Of a DNA stretch of 64,000 bases, positions 46,085 through 59,000 are shown piece by piece. This DNA is from Warburgia ugandensis (Eukaryota; Streptophyta; Magnoliopsida; Canellales; Canellaceae): NCBI GenBank assembly GCA_035236585.1, contig CP141126.1, positions 8,073,001-8,137,000 on the forward strand. The letters run 5' to 3'. Under the pieces are notes generated by a model. The model did not search any database. It was not told the DNA's origin and was given only the letters and a program-made list of their open reading frames with translations. A program made the translations under genes and the position numbers. Positions within the stretch are counted from its first letter, which is position 1; each line of letters starts with the position of its first letter.

Positions 46085-49000
46085 TTAAACCTTATCTTCT
46101 AGTTTATCATTTACAAGAGGAAGCATCTCCATCCTATTTCTAGGGGTTCTGGGAGTTCGAGGGGTGCCTGGCCGTTGTTGAGAAAGCTTGTGCCTCACGT
46201 ACCCATAGAATGTACAACCCATGAGTGTTACGCCACACCCAACAGCATTCAAAACAGGAATTGGGTTTTGGAAAATCAGCCATGAAACCAAGACTGCAAC
46301 TGCAACCTGGAAGCAAATTGTTTGAAAATAAGACGATGCAGACAGAAACAGATCATAATAACAGCAGCCTAAGGGACTTAAGTGAACACCTTTAGGTTAC
46401 CGGCAACATTGAAAGTGACTGCAGTTGTGGAATGAATCACGTAAAAGATGGAGAAGTTGAGACAGAATGCCAATACCCCAGAGCTGAAAATTATGATCAG
46501 CGAAGAGCAAACTGACTCATGTGTTTGAAGCCAATTCAAAACTCCAGGTCCTTCAAGTAACATAGCTGGAAGTGCTAAGATCATTGTTGCAAATGGTGCC
46601 ATATAGTACACTGTGTTTATGCTAAAGACAACAGGAGAAGATCACACCAAATGTCAGGTGGAATGGACCTATGTAAATAAAATATTGAAACAAGGTTAAG
46701 CTTTCAGGTTGGATGGTAATCAAACATGGCATCGGAGCTTTATTGACCAACAAGTCATGAGTACAAATCTTAAGAACCCTCACTTATCATTGTGCATGGG
46801 TGTGTGTGTGTGCACAGTCAATTCTTCAAATAATTGAAAATTTTGCACATAAGCCAATATAACCCACTGGTTAGGCTGAAGCACATCTCTTGTAAGTAAG
46901 TCATAGGTTCAAGGTAGTGCATCGCATTTCTTTAGGGGATGTGGAGAGCTTGCACGTTGGGTGGATGTATGTGTGGGGAGGGAGCACGGATTTTCATCCC
47001 AGGGATATGTTTGGCAAGGGCATACACTGAGGGAGAGGGTGTCCCGAGGATACATATGGAAGGGTGTAGACCTATTTGGTGTGTGAGTCACCAGTTAAAA
47101 GAAGAAGAAAAAACAACAACAACAACAGAAACAAAACAATTCCAAGTGCAATAAAACCGTTTCATACATCCAGATAATTGCGCAGTGACTAGTTATTTAA
47201 GATACTGACCCAATGTTCTCCAAAGTGACTAGTTATTTAAGCAAGTCTGCACTTGGAATTGCTTGGTTTCTCGGCTTTGTTTGATGCTCTGATCCATATG
47301 AAACAGGGATGATACTTTACTCTTCCTGCCAATGGCGAAGCAAGCTCATATTATCCCCAAACTCATTGGTTTTCTAGAGTGATGGAACTGCCACCTGCTT
47401 CTTTTTCACAATAGACCCATGCTGATATAGTTCTAGATGTGCCAAATTGGGAGGAAAACGGAAGTAACAGGACAAGAAACTGTCTAGAGTTTGAGCACTA
47501 CCATAGAAAAGTGAATGACTCAGAATACTTGACCAACTATCCAGTGTATATGAACTCTACTAGCAACCTGTTACCAAGTTCTAATATCACATTGAGCACC
47601 AGAGGTTCCATTTTGGCTCTCTCTGAAAGAGACACCTTAAATAGTTAGAGTGAAAGAACTTTGGAAATCCCAACTTTGCAAAAGAGTCTGCAATTCATTG
47701 GTGCTACAAGCTACATGGGTAAATGGAAAGAACTCAAAAGAACTGTAATTCAAGGTTACGGCAGCCAACATCCATGGTTCGAGATAAGCATTCTTGGTCC
47801 ATCCGATAACATTAGATGAATCCCCTTCAGCTACTATCCCTTATCCACCGCTCTATAGATGAAAATACCCATCAGCAGTTCATGCTTCAGCCTTGTCTGA
47901 ACCAGTGGGACACAACAACTCATGCTTAGATTTGGCTATCCTATCCAATTATGAATCAGATCTCTAGGGAACTAGATGATAAGCTCCCACCTACAGACAC
48001 TAATAATATATGAATTAGTTAAAGTCTTCCAATCGGCCCACGCAATTTTTTTCTTCCCCTTCCAAACTCTCCCGGTTTCTCTCCTCACACAATACCCAAA
48101 GAACAATTTCCCATTGTATCCTCCAAGGTGGGAACAATTTCATCCAATGCTACATAATATACGTACAGGTGCTTAATCTTCTTCCGGTGGTTATTAATTA
48201 ATTTTGTAGACTGCATATTCTCAACAGAGACCGTCCTCCAATATCAAATTGACCCCATAAAAACAACTTGAATTTTGCAATGCTATATCCTCATACTGAA
48301 GTTACCAGCTGAATAGAATGTGATTATGCATGAGGTATCAAAGTAGCTTGTCATATTGATATGCTTCACATGGCAAGATTTCAATATGAAGGTCTAACTT
48401 ATTAGAAGTAACAAAAAGCCCTATAACAAACTCATAATTCATTACCAATCAACAAACTCACAAGGTAAATACTATCAGCAATTAGCCTTCGCTTCTAACA
48501 AAATTCATACCCACTGCAAACTCCCAGAGGAAGCAACCTAAGGCACTAGACTTGCTCTATCATGTCTGAAAGAGTTCTGAAATATAACATACAACAACTG
48601 CTGACAACTATAAATGGGATCATGTGCTACAAACATTATCGCATAATAAATAGAACGAACTGCGCCTGTAAACATGATAGAAATATCTAAATTCATAGCT
48701 GGAGTTCTACAAAAATGATGCTATATTCTAGTCTCTGCGTTAAGCAATGTAAACAAAAATGTAAAAATACCAACTTCGTCAATCAGAGTCAACAAAAAAT
48801 TAATTTATTTCTACCACCAAAAGTGCTAAGAAAAATTAGCTTTTGAGATAGGTAAAGATAATATAAAAAGATACCTGTCAAATTTATATCCGTGAAGTAA
48901 AGACTCTGCAAGGATAGTCTTAGTAGATGTTGCCAGGCAACCGAATAATGCAGCAAAAAATCCATAAAGATTGAAACTAAGCTCTGTAACAGATGTAAGA

Positions 49001-52000
49001 AGAATCCCTCCTACAATGGGGACCAAAGCAGCCCAGATACGCCAGTCAAAATATTTTCTCCACACTAGCCACTGAAGAACAACTGATTTAGGTGCATTGG
49101 AAACAGGGAAACAGAGCTAAGTTAATGTGTTGAAATGATGATAAAGAGATTACAGCATGAACTAGTGCCAGAGCAAAATCTCAAGCAAACCTGTGGTTGC
49201 AGGAGTGAACGATTTTATTGTCTGCATAAAAGACACTGGAATAAAACGCAAGCTGATATTCCCCAAGACTATGTTGATACAGAACACACAAGACATAGGA
49301 AATATCCTTTTCAAACGGTCTTCAGGTTCAACCTCTATCAGTGGTTTAAGCTTCATCACTTTGATTGCCAAATATGCTCCAATAGAAGAGCATATGAAGT
49401 GAACACATGATACTGTTAAAGGATAGTGAAAGTCCAATTTCTGTGCAGAGAAAATAGATCAGTCATACATCAGAACCCCAAATTTGGAAGTCAACATTAT
49501 AATTGCAACCATTTGAAAATTGCAGAATGAACCCATTTTTCCAGGCATTATAAAATCATATACCGATGGTGCATAAAACAATAAGTTGTGACATAAAGGT
49601 TGGTGCAGATGAACATGATACAGAGAGGAGAAAATTTTTGCAGCAGACAGAGCTTCGGAGCATTAGAATTTGTCAAAAGGGTTTCTAAACGACTTGAGAG
49701 AAGAAACATTCCTCCACCATAGGTTACAATTTGTACTCAATAACTTGAGAGTTGAGGCTCACTGCTAATTCGTTATAACTTCAAGCCAACATAAAATAAA
49801 ATTTCATAGACAAGTTCTATTTTTTGTTAGATGCCCTGTCCATTCTAAAAGTACAAAGTTCAAACCTTAACTGGTGCAACCAGTATTTGAAAATTTGACT
49901 CATAGGAACTGGTCTAAGCATTGCAGGTCAACTAAGCAGGTCACTTATTGATTCAGCTTTGAAGAAGGCAACGAAAACCCAAGCAAAAAGCTGAATTAAG
50001 TAATACACCATGAAGAAAAAGACCAAAATTGATTTGAGGAAAAGAGTAGCAGCAACTGAATTATAGGAAATGTAACATGAGAATGGCTTGCCAAACATGC
50101 TTTTGCAGTCTACTGGGGAAGCGACTTTGCAATACAGTATAGCCTTCCACCACAAAAACTAGATAATAAATAATTAAATCAAATCATATATAGAAAAAAG
50201 ATTGAATACAGCGGAAACCTCCATTAAGATAAAAGAAATAGTAATGGGAACATAACCCTGGAACATGATTGTGGTTCCCTAGTCTAGATAGGTTCTTTCT
50301 CCTTACTCCTGATTATAGGGCAGGTTCGTTCTACCTTCCCTCTGAGATCTTTCATCTAACGCCACAGCTGTTGTCTTTTACCATAACAGTTGTATTCTCA
50401 GTAAACCAGCTGGTTCCAAACTAGTTCCTCAAAGGTTTCTAGATTCATAGGTCATGGCTCTTAGTACAGTGAGGTAGATCTTTCCCTTTTTTTTGTATGC
50501 TTCACATCCATGAACACACTTATCCCTTCCGACAAATTATCACTGCCATTCACAATTCTTTGTCTAGCAGAAACAAAATTAAACCAAAAAACACATTAAC
50601 ATATAAGTTATGAAAAATAGACTCAGGGGACAAGACAGCTTCAAAAGTCCAAAAGGGTTAAGACATAGGTCACCCATGGGACAATCTGATCATATGCTAC
50701 AGTACTCTACCCCTTGGGAGGAGAACCTCATGAGATACAAAACCCATCCATCTGCAGTTTTCCTGATAGTTTAATTCCCATCACCAGATCTGCATAACAA
50801 TTCCTGCAATTCATGGTGAAAAAAACTCTACTTTTTCTTCCTTCATCTTCAATAAAAGTATATATTAGAGCTTTGCCAAAGATTTTCTTTTTCTTTTTCA
50901 AAAAAAAAGCTCTTAAGTAAATACACATTTGAAATAGACACATTGTAAGTGTTATCCTTCCACTAACAACAAATTCATTTTCTGATCAGCCTTACTAAGT
51001 TTGGGTGGGTAGCATGTTGGGAGATGCTTCACTCCAAATCTGTGACCTATCAATGGGAACATGAATCCCTCCAGAAGACTTCTCCATCAAACGCATTTCA
51101 AATTTAATTTCAAACCCAGATGTAGATAAAAATACTACAAGATCAATAGAAGATCACTAGCTTCTTCAACATTCAATCTTTTACTCCTACCTTGGATGAG
51201 TTTTGTTCCAATTCCAAGGTTAACTCCCAAGCTCTTAACACTGATTCACGATACCCCTTGATTCTTCACCTTCATTACCTTCAAAAAAAAAATTCTCCCA
51301 ACATTTATGACTTACTAATTCTTCCTAACTCTCTACTTAAACAATTCAGACTATGTCAATCTTGTACCAGTTGACATTCAATCTTTTACTCCCCTAAGAC
51401 GAGACAGTTTTACCTTGGCTGAGTTTTGGTCCAATGCAAAGGTTACTTTCCAAGGTCTTAACAGTAATATATGGCAACCCTTGATTTTTAACATTGATTG
51501 CCTTTAATTCCTTTTCTTCGCCCAACTTTTTCTGACTTACCAATTCTTCTTAACTGTCTACTTGCCTCTAACATAGCAGACTATGTAAATAATGTACCAG
51601 TTACATTTTGACGCTTCAACTCTAAATCTGTCCATTCATGTATCCTTTTTTCTCTATCTCATTCTACCTATTTAGGAGTAATGGTATTAAGAATGATAGA
51701 GGATTCCTCAAAAATGTATAAGTAGGTTGGCTGGCCAAATTCCAAATTGTTCACCAAAATGACTTCAAAAAACACTGCACTGCACCCATTGCCTAAACCT
51801 TCTTACTCCTTAATTGGGATGTCTAACATCTCAGTTCACAGAAAACTCTGCACCTCTCCCGTAATATGCTTGGTCGCAGGTATGAGTTGTCCTCTCCTCT
51901 TTGGCTGGGGATTAGCCTTAGGAGTGTGTGTGTGTGTGTGGTCATTTGATTTGCAATTCTTGGCTTGCAACAACAACAACAATAACAAAACAATCATTCC

Positions 52001-52792
52001 ATAAGGGAGTTGTCAAACAAAATGAATGATAATTATATTCAACTCTTTCAACCCATTTGGATTGAACCAACCAAGAAAGCACATCTAGACGGGAGATTCA
52101 AACAAATCACGAGCAGACCCATTGTTCACTCTAAATTGGTATTTCAGCCTACAATGACACTGTGGATCCAGAACGATGCAGAGAATGTAGCCTAGTGGGT
52201 CGATAAAGATACCCCTGTTTCTTCCCATGCAGCTAATTACATCAGTGATAAAGTAGCAAATTTGAAGCAGGTAGATCTCTTCAATACCCCCTCAGTTGTG
52301 CTAGCTTCAAAATGTGTCAGCTTTGATTTATGGTTGGAATTCAAGACGTAAACCTGTTTATATCTTTTACAAATAACAATTTACTTCTGTTATTTAAATT
52401 CAACGTACAAAACCATTCTTCTTCCCAATTAAAACACAATTACAAAACCACCAACCAACATCCCAACAAGGATCAAACAAAACAAAGAATGTCAGAGAGA
52501 AATAAAATCAGCACCGGAACTCAACTCAAGCAATAATTGAACCAGATCAACACACAAAATCAAACTCAAAACAAAAATAAGCAATCAAACTCAAAACAAA
52601 AGGAAAGGAAACCCGTAAAAAATAACCACAAATCACCAGCACCCAGACACCAAAAGCTAAAGGGGAATCAGAAAAACGCACCTGAAAGATCCATTTGTTC
52701 ATAATAATCACTGTAACGTTAAACGACCACCACTGAAGAATCGCTAGAAAGGATCCTACAACAGTCCATTGGCACAGCCTACTCTCCTCCAT
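46085..52792 (-). CDS. UDP-GALT1: UDP-galactose transporter 1-like (nucleotide-sugar/TPT family), 5 exons
   Basis: Intact 340-aa model. Coding exons 52792-52682, 49440-49191, 49082-48875, 46621-46390 and 46306-46085, all GT-AG with matching phases (0,1,2,0). The ATG at 52792 starts MEESRLCQWTVVGSFLAILQ. The protein closely follows the Arabidopsis UDP-GALT1/GONST5 type: NVTVIIMNKWIFQ, SCVHFICSSIGAYLAIKV, FCINIVLGNISLRFIPVS, KSFTPATT, FDWRIWAALVPIVGGIL, ESLLHGYKFD, STTAVTFNVAGNLKVAVAV and a C-terminal PGTPRTPRTPR tail. About ten membrane helices are expected. Family members exchange UDP-galactose (or related sugars) for UMP across the Golgi membrane for wall and glycoprotein synthesis; substrate here is by homology. 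Intron 1 is 3.2 kb and intron 3 is 2.3 kb and carries a SINE-like insertion. Confidence 0.93.
46848..47095 (+). mobile_element. Second tRNA-derived SINE family, copy 1 (in intron 3 of the transporter gene)
   Basis: CACTGGTTAGGCTGAAGCAC (box A-like), CATAGGTTCAAGGTAGTGCA (box B-like), then GATACATATGGAAGGGTGTA and GACCTATTTGGTGTG. It shares this order with 55327-55470 but is unlike the Au family. A CAA-rich stretch follows. Confidence 0.5.
51169..51605. repeat. Diverged tandem duplication (~205-bp period) in transporter intron 1
   Basis: ACATTCAATCTTTTACTCC starts both copies (51169 and 51374). Each continues with ACCTTGG-TGAGTTTTG-TCCAAT, CAACCCTTGATT-like, TGACTTAC-AATTCTTC and ACTATGT, ending TGTACCAGTT. 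Confidence 0.75.
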
Positions 52793-53893
52793 CTCGATCC
52801 CAAACCAAGAACCGAAAAGAGATCGGGTTCAAAGCAGCAACAGAAAGAAATCTACATACTCCTTATAAATAAATGCTTATGTCATGAATCAGAACCAGTA
52901 AAAGTGGTAACTGGAGAGTTACGGAGGATAACTGGGGAGTTACGGAGGAGAGAGAAGAATGCTCTGAGTAGCAATAAAACCCTAGTTAGTAGAAGAAGAA
53001 AAGGAAGAGAATGTAGAGAGAGAAGTAGAGGAAGGAGCGCGTGGAAAAGGGGTGTAACGGCGCCATCTGATGGGGATGCTTCAATGGACGATTGCCTTGA
53101 TTTGCTCCTCGTATCACATGCTCCAACCCCCGCAATTTTTGAGATGAGATTGGCATTTGGAAATTGATCTGCACCTTTAACTCCCTTTCCAGCAAATTTG
53201 CCTTTTGCTTTCTCTTTTTCCTATCTGAATTTTGGGCTTTAAGGGCGGGAAGAGGGAGCCCAACATATAATATCAGCAAATTCCAAATCAGAATCTTCCC
53301 CAAAAGAATTCTGATTCCGATTGGCTACAATATGTAGACGGACACATCTCTGGTTTCATCGAGCCCTTCCCGATTCAAATGGTTTATCGGGCAGTGATCC
53401 AACATGGGCCCATCGCAGGCAATGGTGGGTCCTACTACTACAAACTCCTTTCTAAATATTGGGCTTTGTTGGAAGAGCCCAATGTACAAAACTAGGCGTG
53501 CTAGATTGAATCTTCCCAAAATTCGGTTTCTCTAATGGTCTATGGTGCAGTGATATTCCAGGAAGGTCCTACTTGGACCAAGATAAGCAATGGTTTATGG
53601 GGCAGTTTGTTCTAGGCAGGTCCTACTTGGGACGAGAAGGAAAATACTAATTTATCTTCGGGCTGCCCATCTGTAAGTGGCACGATCGAATTCATTAATT
53701 TAGATTAGATCATCTTGAAACCTTGATCGCTGAAGTCATAGTCAAACGGGTTTGCTTGCAATATGTGGCCAGTTGAATTTTGCTGAACCACAGTACGTGG
53801 ATGGGACGCACCAATGTCTTCCACCACAATGGCAAAAGACTTTTTCATCTGGGTGACTAGGGTTCAAAGCTGTGCATGAGTACACGTGTGTTT
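52793..53893. other. Upstream region of the transporter gene
   Basis: Contains the presumed promoter. A TTTATAAGG on the gene's strand lies about 70 bases before the ATG, but is not a convincing TATA box by itself. No other gene is recognised. Confidence 0.4.
52908..52949. repeat. 21-bp direct repeat just upstream of the transporter start
   Basis: TAACTGGAGAGTTACGGAGG-A and TAACTGGGGAGTTACGGAGG-A stand end to end, 115-157 bases before the start codon, in the likely 5' UTR or core promoter. Confidence 0.8.
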
Positions 53894-54007
53894 AAAAAAA
53901 GGCAGCCCGATACATGAAACTTTCTCGTATGCCAGGTCCGGAGAAGGGACAGACCACAAGTGTCTATAAAAACGACGACAACTTAACCGTTGCACCTAGG
54001 CTCCCTT
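53894..54007 (-). mobile_element. Au-like SINE with large internal deletion
   Basis: AAAAAAAGGCAGCCCGATACATG, CCGGAGAAGGGACAGACCAC, then directly CGACAACTTAACCGTTGCAC and CTAGGCTCCC (box A end). The middle of the element, with box B, is gone. Confidence 0.75.
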
Positions 54008-54538
54008 CTATGCTTTTGTCTTACTTCCAAAAGTAAAATATTGAGTATCAGAATTGGGGCACAAACTTTGGAACCCAAGTGTCGAACATCACATTAGATC
54101 TGATGATGCTGACTGCAGAAACAAAGTATAAGCACATGCCAGCGTGCTTGTCGTCGTATTGTTAATTATAATGACGCCTCTTGCCGTTGGATTCTTTTCT
54201 CATATGCTTAGTTGATGGCTTGTGAAGTCATGTTTGATCTTTTGATCGGTCAATTGAGTAGAGTAAGAGACAGGTTAATCGCCACTGAACAGTGTTGCGT
54301 TAATGAGGCAGTCAATGGAGCTGTAGAGGATGTCCCTTTAGTTGGGGAGGTTTCATGAACTGGTGCGCATTGGGTTGGGCTGTCTACTTTTGTAGGTTCT
54401 ATCTGTTTGAATCAACCAGAGCAAAGGGAAATGGATCAACTGACGACATCGACACATTATCTGCATCCTGCGGAGCTTAAGTATGGACTAATAAACTTCG
54501 ACGAAAGAGAAAAGTGGAATCCAACTATTCAATGATTA

Positions 54539-54590
54539 AAAAAGGGTAGTCCTGGTGCACGAAGCTTCCGCCTATGCAGGGTCTGGGGAT
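54539..54590 (-). mobile_element. Au-like SINE, 3' end fragment
   Basis: AAAGGGTAGTCCTGGTGCAC then GCTTCCGCCTATGCAGGG; only the last ~50 bases of the element remain. Confidence 0.7.
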
Positions 54591-56065
54591 TATTTAATAA
54601 TTCAAATTTATTTATTAGGCTGTGTTACCAATTGGCCACAGACACGAGTTATCTCCCATTCGACGATTGTAAGCCTTTCTTTGGTGTCTGACCCATTCAT
54701 AGTATGGTTGAGCAGATTTAAATGGTTTGGATCATTAAAAAGAAGGCTTCCACTTATAGATATCGGACATATTCTTCCCAAGGAAATCAAGCTGGTTCAT
54801 CGTATAAGAACTCTTATGGGAAGAGTAGAGTTAGACTGCCTGATAATTTTAGGCTTGCGGACTAATCCATGGGTGCGACCTTACAAACTTCCAACTTGGG
54901 AAGGGAACCCACTCCGAATCAGCCGACATGGTAATAGAACTTTGGCAATACTAATCAAACGCTAAGGCAGCGTGCCTTTTTATGATTTGAGGTTGAACTT
55001 TTCAGAAGATCTAACTCGTTCATATTATTCAGAATCCCTTTGAATTATCCCCGACATCAAAAATTACTTTTATTTGATGTTTGCAGCCTTATGTGTTCCC
55101 TAGCTTTTTAACACAATCATTGAAATAAAAAATAAAACAAAAATAAAAAGTAAGACCATCAGATTGACATGATCTTTTATGGACAAGCTAAAGGCGAAAG
55201 CTCAAACAAGATGAACATCTTAGATCTAAGACAGCATCTACGAATAAAAGCTGCCTTAGCGTTTGAAAATACCAAAACTCAAGAACTTCGCCTATCGCAT
55301 ATAAGCTCATATAACTTGATGGCTAGGCTGATGCGCCTCTCCCTAAGTATGTCACTGGTTCGAAATAGTGCATTACATCAGGATACATTTGGAAAGGATG
55401 TACATTGAGGATGGGTATATCCTTAAGATACATATGAAAAGGGTGTGTGTATAAAGACCTATTAAATATGCAAATTACAAAATTTAGAATATTCATCATA
55501 TATCATGCACAAAATAGCAATGGTATTATCTAATCATATCAGTAACTTGCGCGTCAAATGCACACAATTAATTGAGTCTTAGTTTCCTAATTCCTATAAA
55601 GGGTCATGCTCGGTCAAATACTGCTGTTCCCACCGATTTCTTTCGTGTGAAGTTGATATGTTCGTAGTATCTCTGTGATTAATGAGACAACTACCAACAT
55701 TTTAATTTTATTCTCTCAGTGTCTCTGTAATTAAAAAAGCCAATAATGTCTGGCGCAGTTGCTTGCAAATAACTCAACATCTGTCTGTGGTTTTAGTAGC
55801 CGCTTTCTTTTTGTCCAGGAAGATGATTTAGGAGGATGCATCTGTGAGTGATTTGCTTTGTAATTTCGTCACTTGTACTAAAAGAAAAAACGATGATAGC
55901 TCCATCTAAAACCTATCTCCCTCTAATTTCTGGACTTTAAATGGATGGTTCAAAAGGAATAGAGCAAAGCTCCTCATTAACTTCATAAATCAAAGGATTA
56001 GAGAATTTCAACTAGGGAAACACTAGGTGGGCCTTTGACCCAAAGCAAGACCGGTTTGATCGTGT
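54591..56065. other. Intergenic DNA; no assured gene
   Basis: An open frame from 54555 begins inside the SINE fragment and matches nothing known. Second-family SINE copy at 55327-55470. Confidence 0.45.
55327..55470 (+). mobile_element. Second tRNA-derived SINE family, copy 2
   Basis: GATGGCTAGGCTGATGCGCC then CACTGGTTCGAAATAGTGCA, GATACATTTGGAAAGG, AAGATACATATGAAAAGGG and AAAGACCTATTAAATATG follow the same order as 46848-47095, with the middle shorter. Confidence 0.5.
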
Positions 56066-59000
56066 TTTTTTTCCTGAGAAAATGATAAATTTTATTGCAT
56101 AGGGAGAGAAAAGCCCTCCCTGTGGCATTGCATCAGTTTTACATAAAACTGAGATAATCTAAGTAAAACAGGATATAACGGTTAGATGCACATAACATCT
56201 TAGAACAGAACAGAGAGCACCACATTGGAAAGAGCCGGAACTGCTAATACACCACTTGAGCTCTAATAAAAGATTAGCAACACCTTGGTTACCTTCAGAA
56301 CTATACCATCTGATCCTCACGTCTTCAAAAATGGCTCCCTCTCAAGCTAGAGAATCCACGAAGTCATTCGCAGAGTGATATGTGTGAGAGAAGAAGGGGC
56401 GCAATGGCAAAAGTTGTCGTCATGTGACCTTTAGGTCATGGGTTCAAGGCACGAAACAGTCTCTTGCAAATGCAAGGTGAGGATGTGTACTTTAGGCCCT
56501 TGTGGTCTGCCCATTCCCCAGACCCTGCATAGGCGGGAGCTTCGTGAACTGGGGCTGCCCTTTTTGTATGTGTGAGAGAAGGAAATGTAAGTGGGGGGCA
56601 TCCTCTTGATTTTTTCGATAGTATCCCAGAACCTCCAAGGAGGGTCACCATCTTCAGTGAACCATTTAATTGTGTTGAGGGAGTCTCCCTCATTGATTAG
56701 AGGAAGCACTCTGTGCTGAGCCTAGACAAGCACTCCATTTAGAATTGCGATTCAGATTCCGTTTGACTCATAGAAGCCTAGTGGACCACCAAAGCCCATT
56801 GCAGATTGCCATTAGAGGACCACCTAGGAGAACATTTGTTCTTCACTGCCTTGATGAGCATAATAGAGTCCCGATTCCTGATGGCAGAGTCCACCGAATA
56901 TGTTGAGAAAAGGCTACAGGATGAGGACCACCATACTACGAGGCTCAAAGTTGCTTCATTATTGATTCCTTGAGGTTTAAATTTACCACGGAAGCATCTT
57001 TCATTACGTTCAATCCAAAGTGACCACATCACTGCCATCGAGCACGAGTTCCATAGGAACCTGCTTCCGTTAGTAAGCTTAAAGGAAGTCCACTGGCGAT
57101 CTTCCAGACTACGCTGTTTCGCCCTTGAAATCCCAAATTTAAGAAGGATAAAGCTCCACGCATCAAACGCAACTGAACAATGGATGAACATATGATCTCG
57201 GATCTCTGTTTAGATTCTCGAAGGTATTTATCTTGTTGAGTGCAAGAGTCCAGACAAAGGTGGACGCTCTGAGGCGGGAACGTTTACACTAGGAGACAAG
57301 CCTGAATGGCTCCCATAAATTGGAATTCTAGGATAACGGGGAATATGCAGATCTCACAAAGAACCTGCCGCTTGGGTTGATATCCAAATTGGTCTGTCTT
57401 TTCTTGTGTTGAGAGATAATATAGATTTGATCCTTTGATCAGATCAGCATAGTAACCTGGTTCCAAACCTCTGAGCAATCTTCTGAAAGGTATATCCCAC
57501 TGCACGGTGTTATCTAAAAGAGAATGGTAGTCTTGAATAAGGGCCTTAGCATCTGAAACAGTACTGAAAAGCCTTTCATACTTATGTGCCAGAGGCCTAT
57601 CTTCGTGCCACCAATTTAACCAGAACCTGATTTAGTCTCCCGCTAAGCATTTAAATTTTATGTTGCTCCTGAAAAACTCTAAATTCGGGGTGTGTGCCTC
57701 CACATTACTGAGCCATTCTTACATTCTTCAGGTTCAATCCACCACTGCTTGTCCAGTTTATATCTTTCTCTTAGAACCCTCTGCCAGAGATTTTTTGTCT
57801 CTCCAATACCTACGCAAGGTTGTGCTATGACACCAGATGAGATTTATGATTTGCTTCGACACCTTTCAGTGTTTCTCTATTTGACCGAGTTTCAGTACGA
57901 CTGATGCTGGGCATTTGTACAGAGACATGAAATATATTGGCAGGTTTGACATTGCTGATTTCAAGAGAACGACTCTGCCAAGTGATAGACAAACACGCTT
58001 CCAGGCAGTTAGCTAACGTTAGAATCTCTCAATTACTGGAGACCATAAATTTGCATTGAGTCTTCCGTTAATAATAGGCAATCCGAGATATCAGTAGAGG
58101 AAGGATGTGATTCCACAGTTGAAGCTCCTGGCAACAGATGCGGCTTCTGATTAATCTACATTTACTCCCAGGATATCGGACTTGGATAAATTTGCTTTCT
58201 GTCCTGTACTCGTCTCAAAGCAATTGAGAATAGCCTTAATCCTTGGCCCCTGATTCGGAACACCTGCAATCAGCAAAGTATCATCTGCGTATCACAGATG
58301 GGAGAGCACCAGAGAGTTATTTAGATGCTATATCCAATGTATAAACCATCGTCAGATGCTTTCTTCATAATGGCGTTGAAAACCTCTGCCATTAAGAGAG
58401 AGAGAGAGGGAGAAAGAGGGCACCCTTGCCTTATTTCCCTCGAGCTTTTGAAAAAACCATGAGGACTTCCGTTTATCATCACTGAAAACCAGGTAGATGA
58501 TCTTGGCATTGGGCAATGCAATCCTCTTCGTTTGACCTAAAATTCATTCTCATTAAAATCCAATGGATGACACCCCACTCAACTCGATCAAAGGCCTTTT
58601 CAAGGGTCAGTTTACAGACAAATCCCCCATGACTTGCTTTTTTCATGATATCAGTACATTCTTGGGCTAGTAACACACTGTCAGTGATGTTCCTCCCTTG
58701 TAGGAAAGCTCATTGATTAGAAGAAATGAGGCCTTCTAAAGTTTTTCTAAATTTGGTGGCTAAGAACTTGAAAAGTATCTAGTAGATGCTACTAATAAGA
58801 CTGATAGGCCTGCAGCTCTCAAGAGAGATTATTCCCTGCATCTTTGGAATAAGAACAACAAAGGAAGCACCTGTGTGCTTATCAATTGATTCACCATGGT
58901 GGAGACTATTCTTGAATCCTATTACATCATCTTTGACGATCGCCCAGAACTCTTGATAGAAGGCCATACAGAACCCGCCTAGTCTAGGGGTACTATCTCT

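Noticed and set aside
52769..53167. 132-aa plus-strand frame over the transporter 5' region
   Set aside because: Antisense to the first exon and upstream sequence of the transporter; basic low-complexity peptide without a domain.
54555..54965. 136-aa plus-strand frame
   Set aside because: Begins inside a SINE fragment, has no known domain and no splice support.
14784..56566. Regularly repeated short sequences as a CRISPR-like or other array
   Set aside because: The copies are irregularly spaced, occur in both orientations, have box A/B promoters and TSDs; they are SINEs in a eukaryotic genome.
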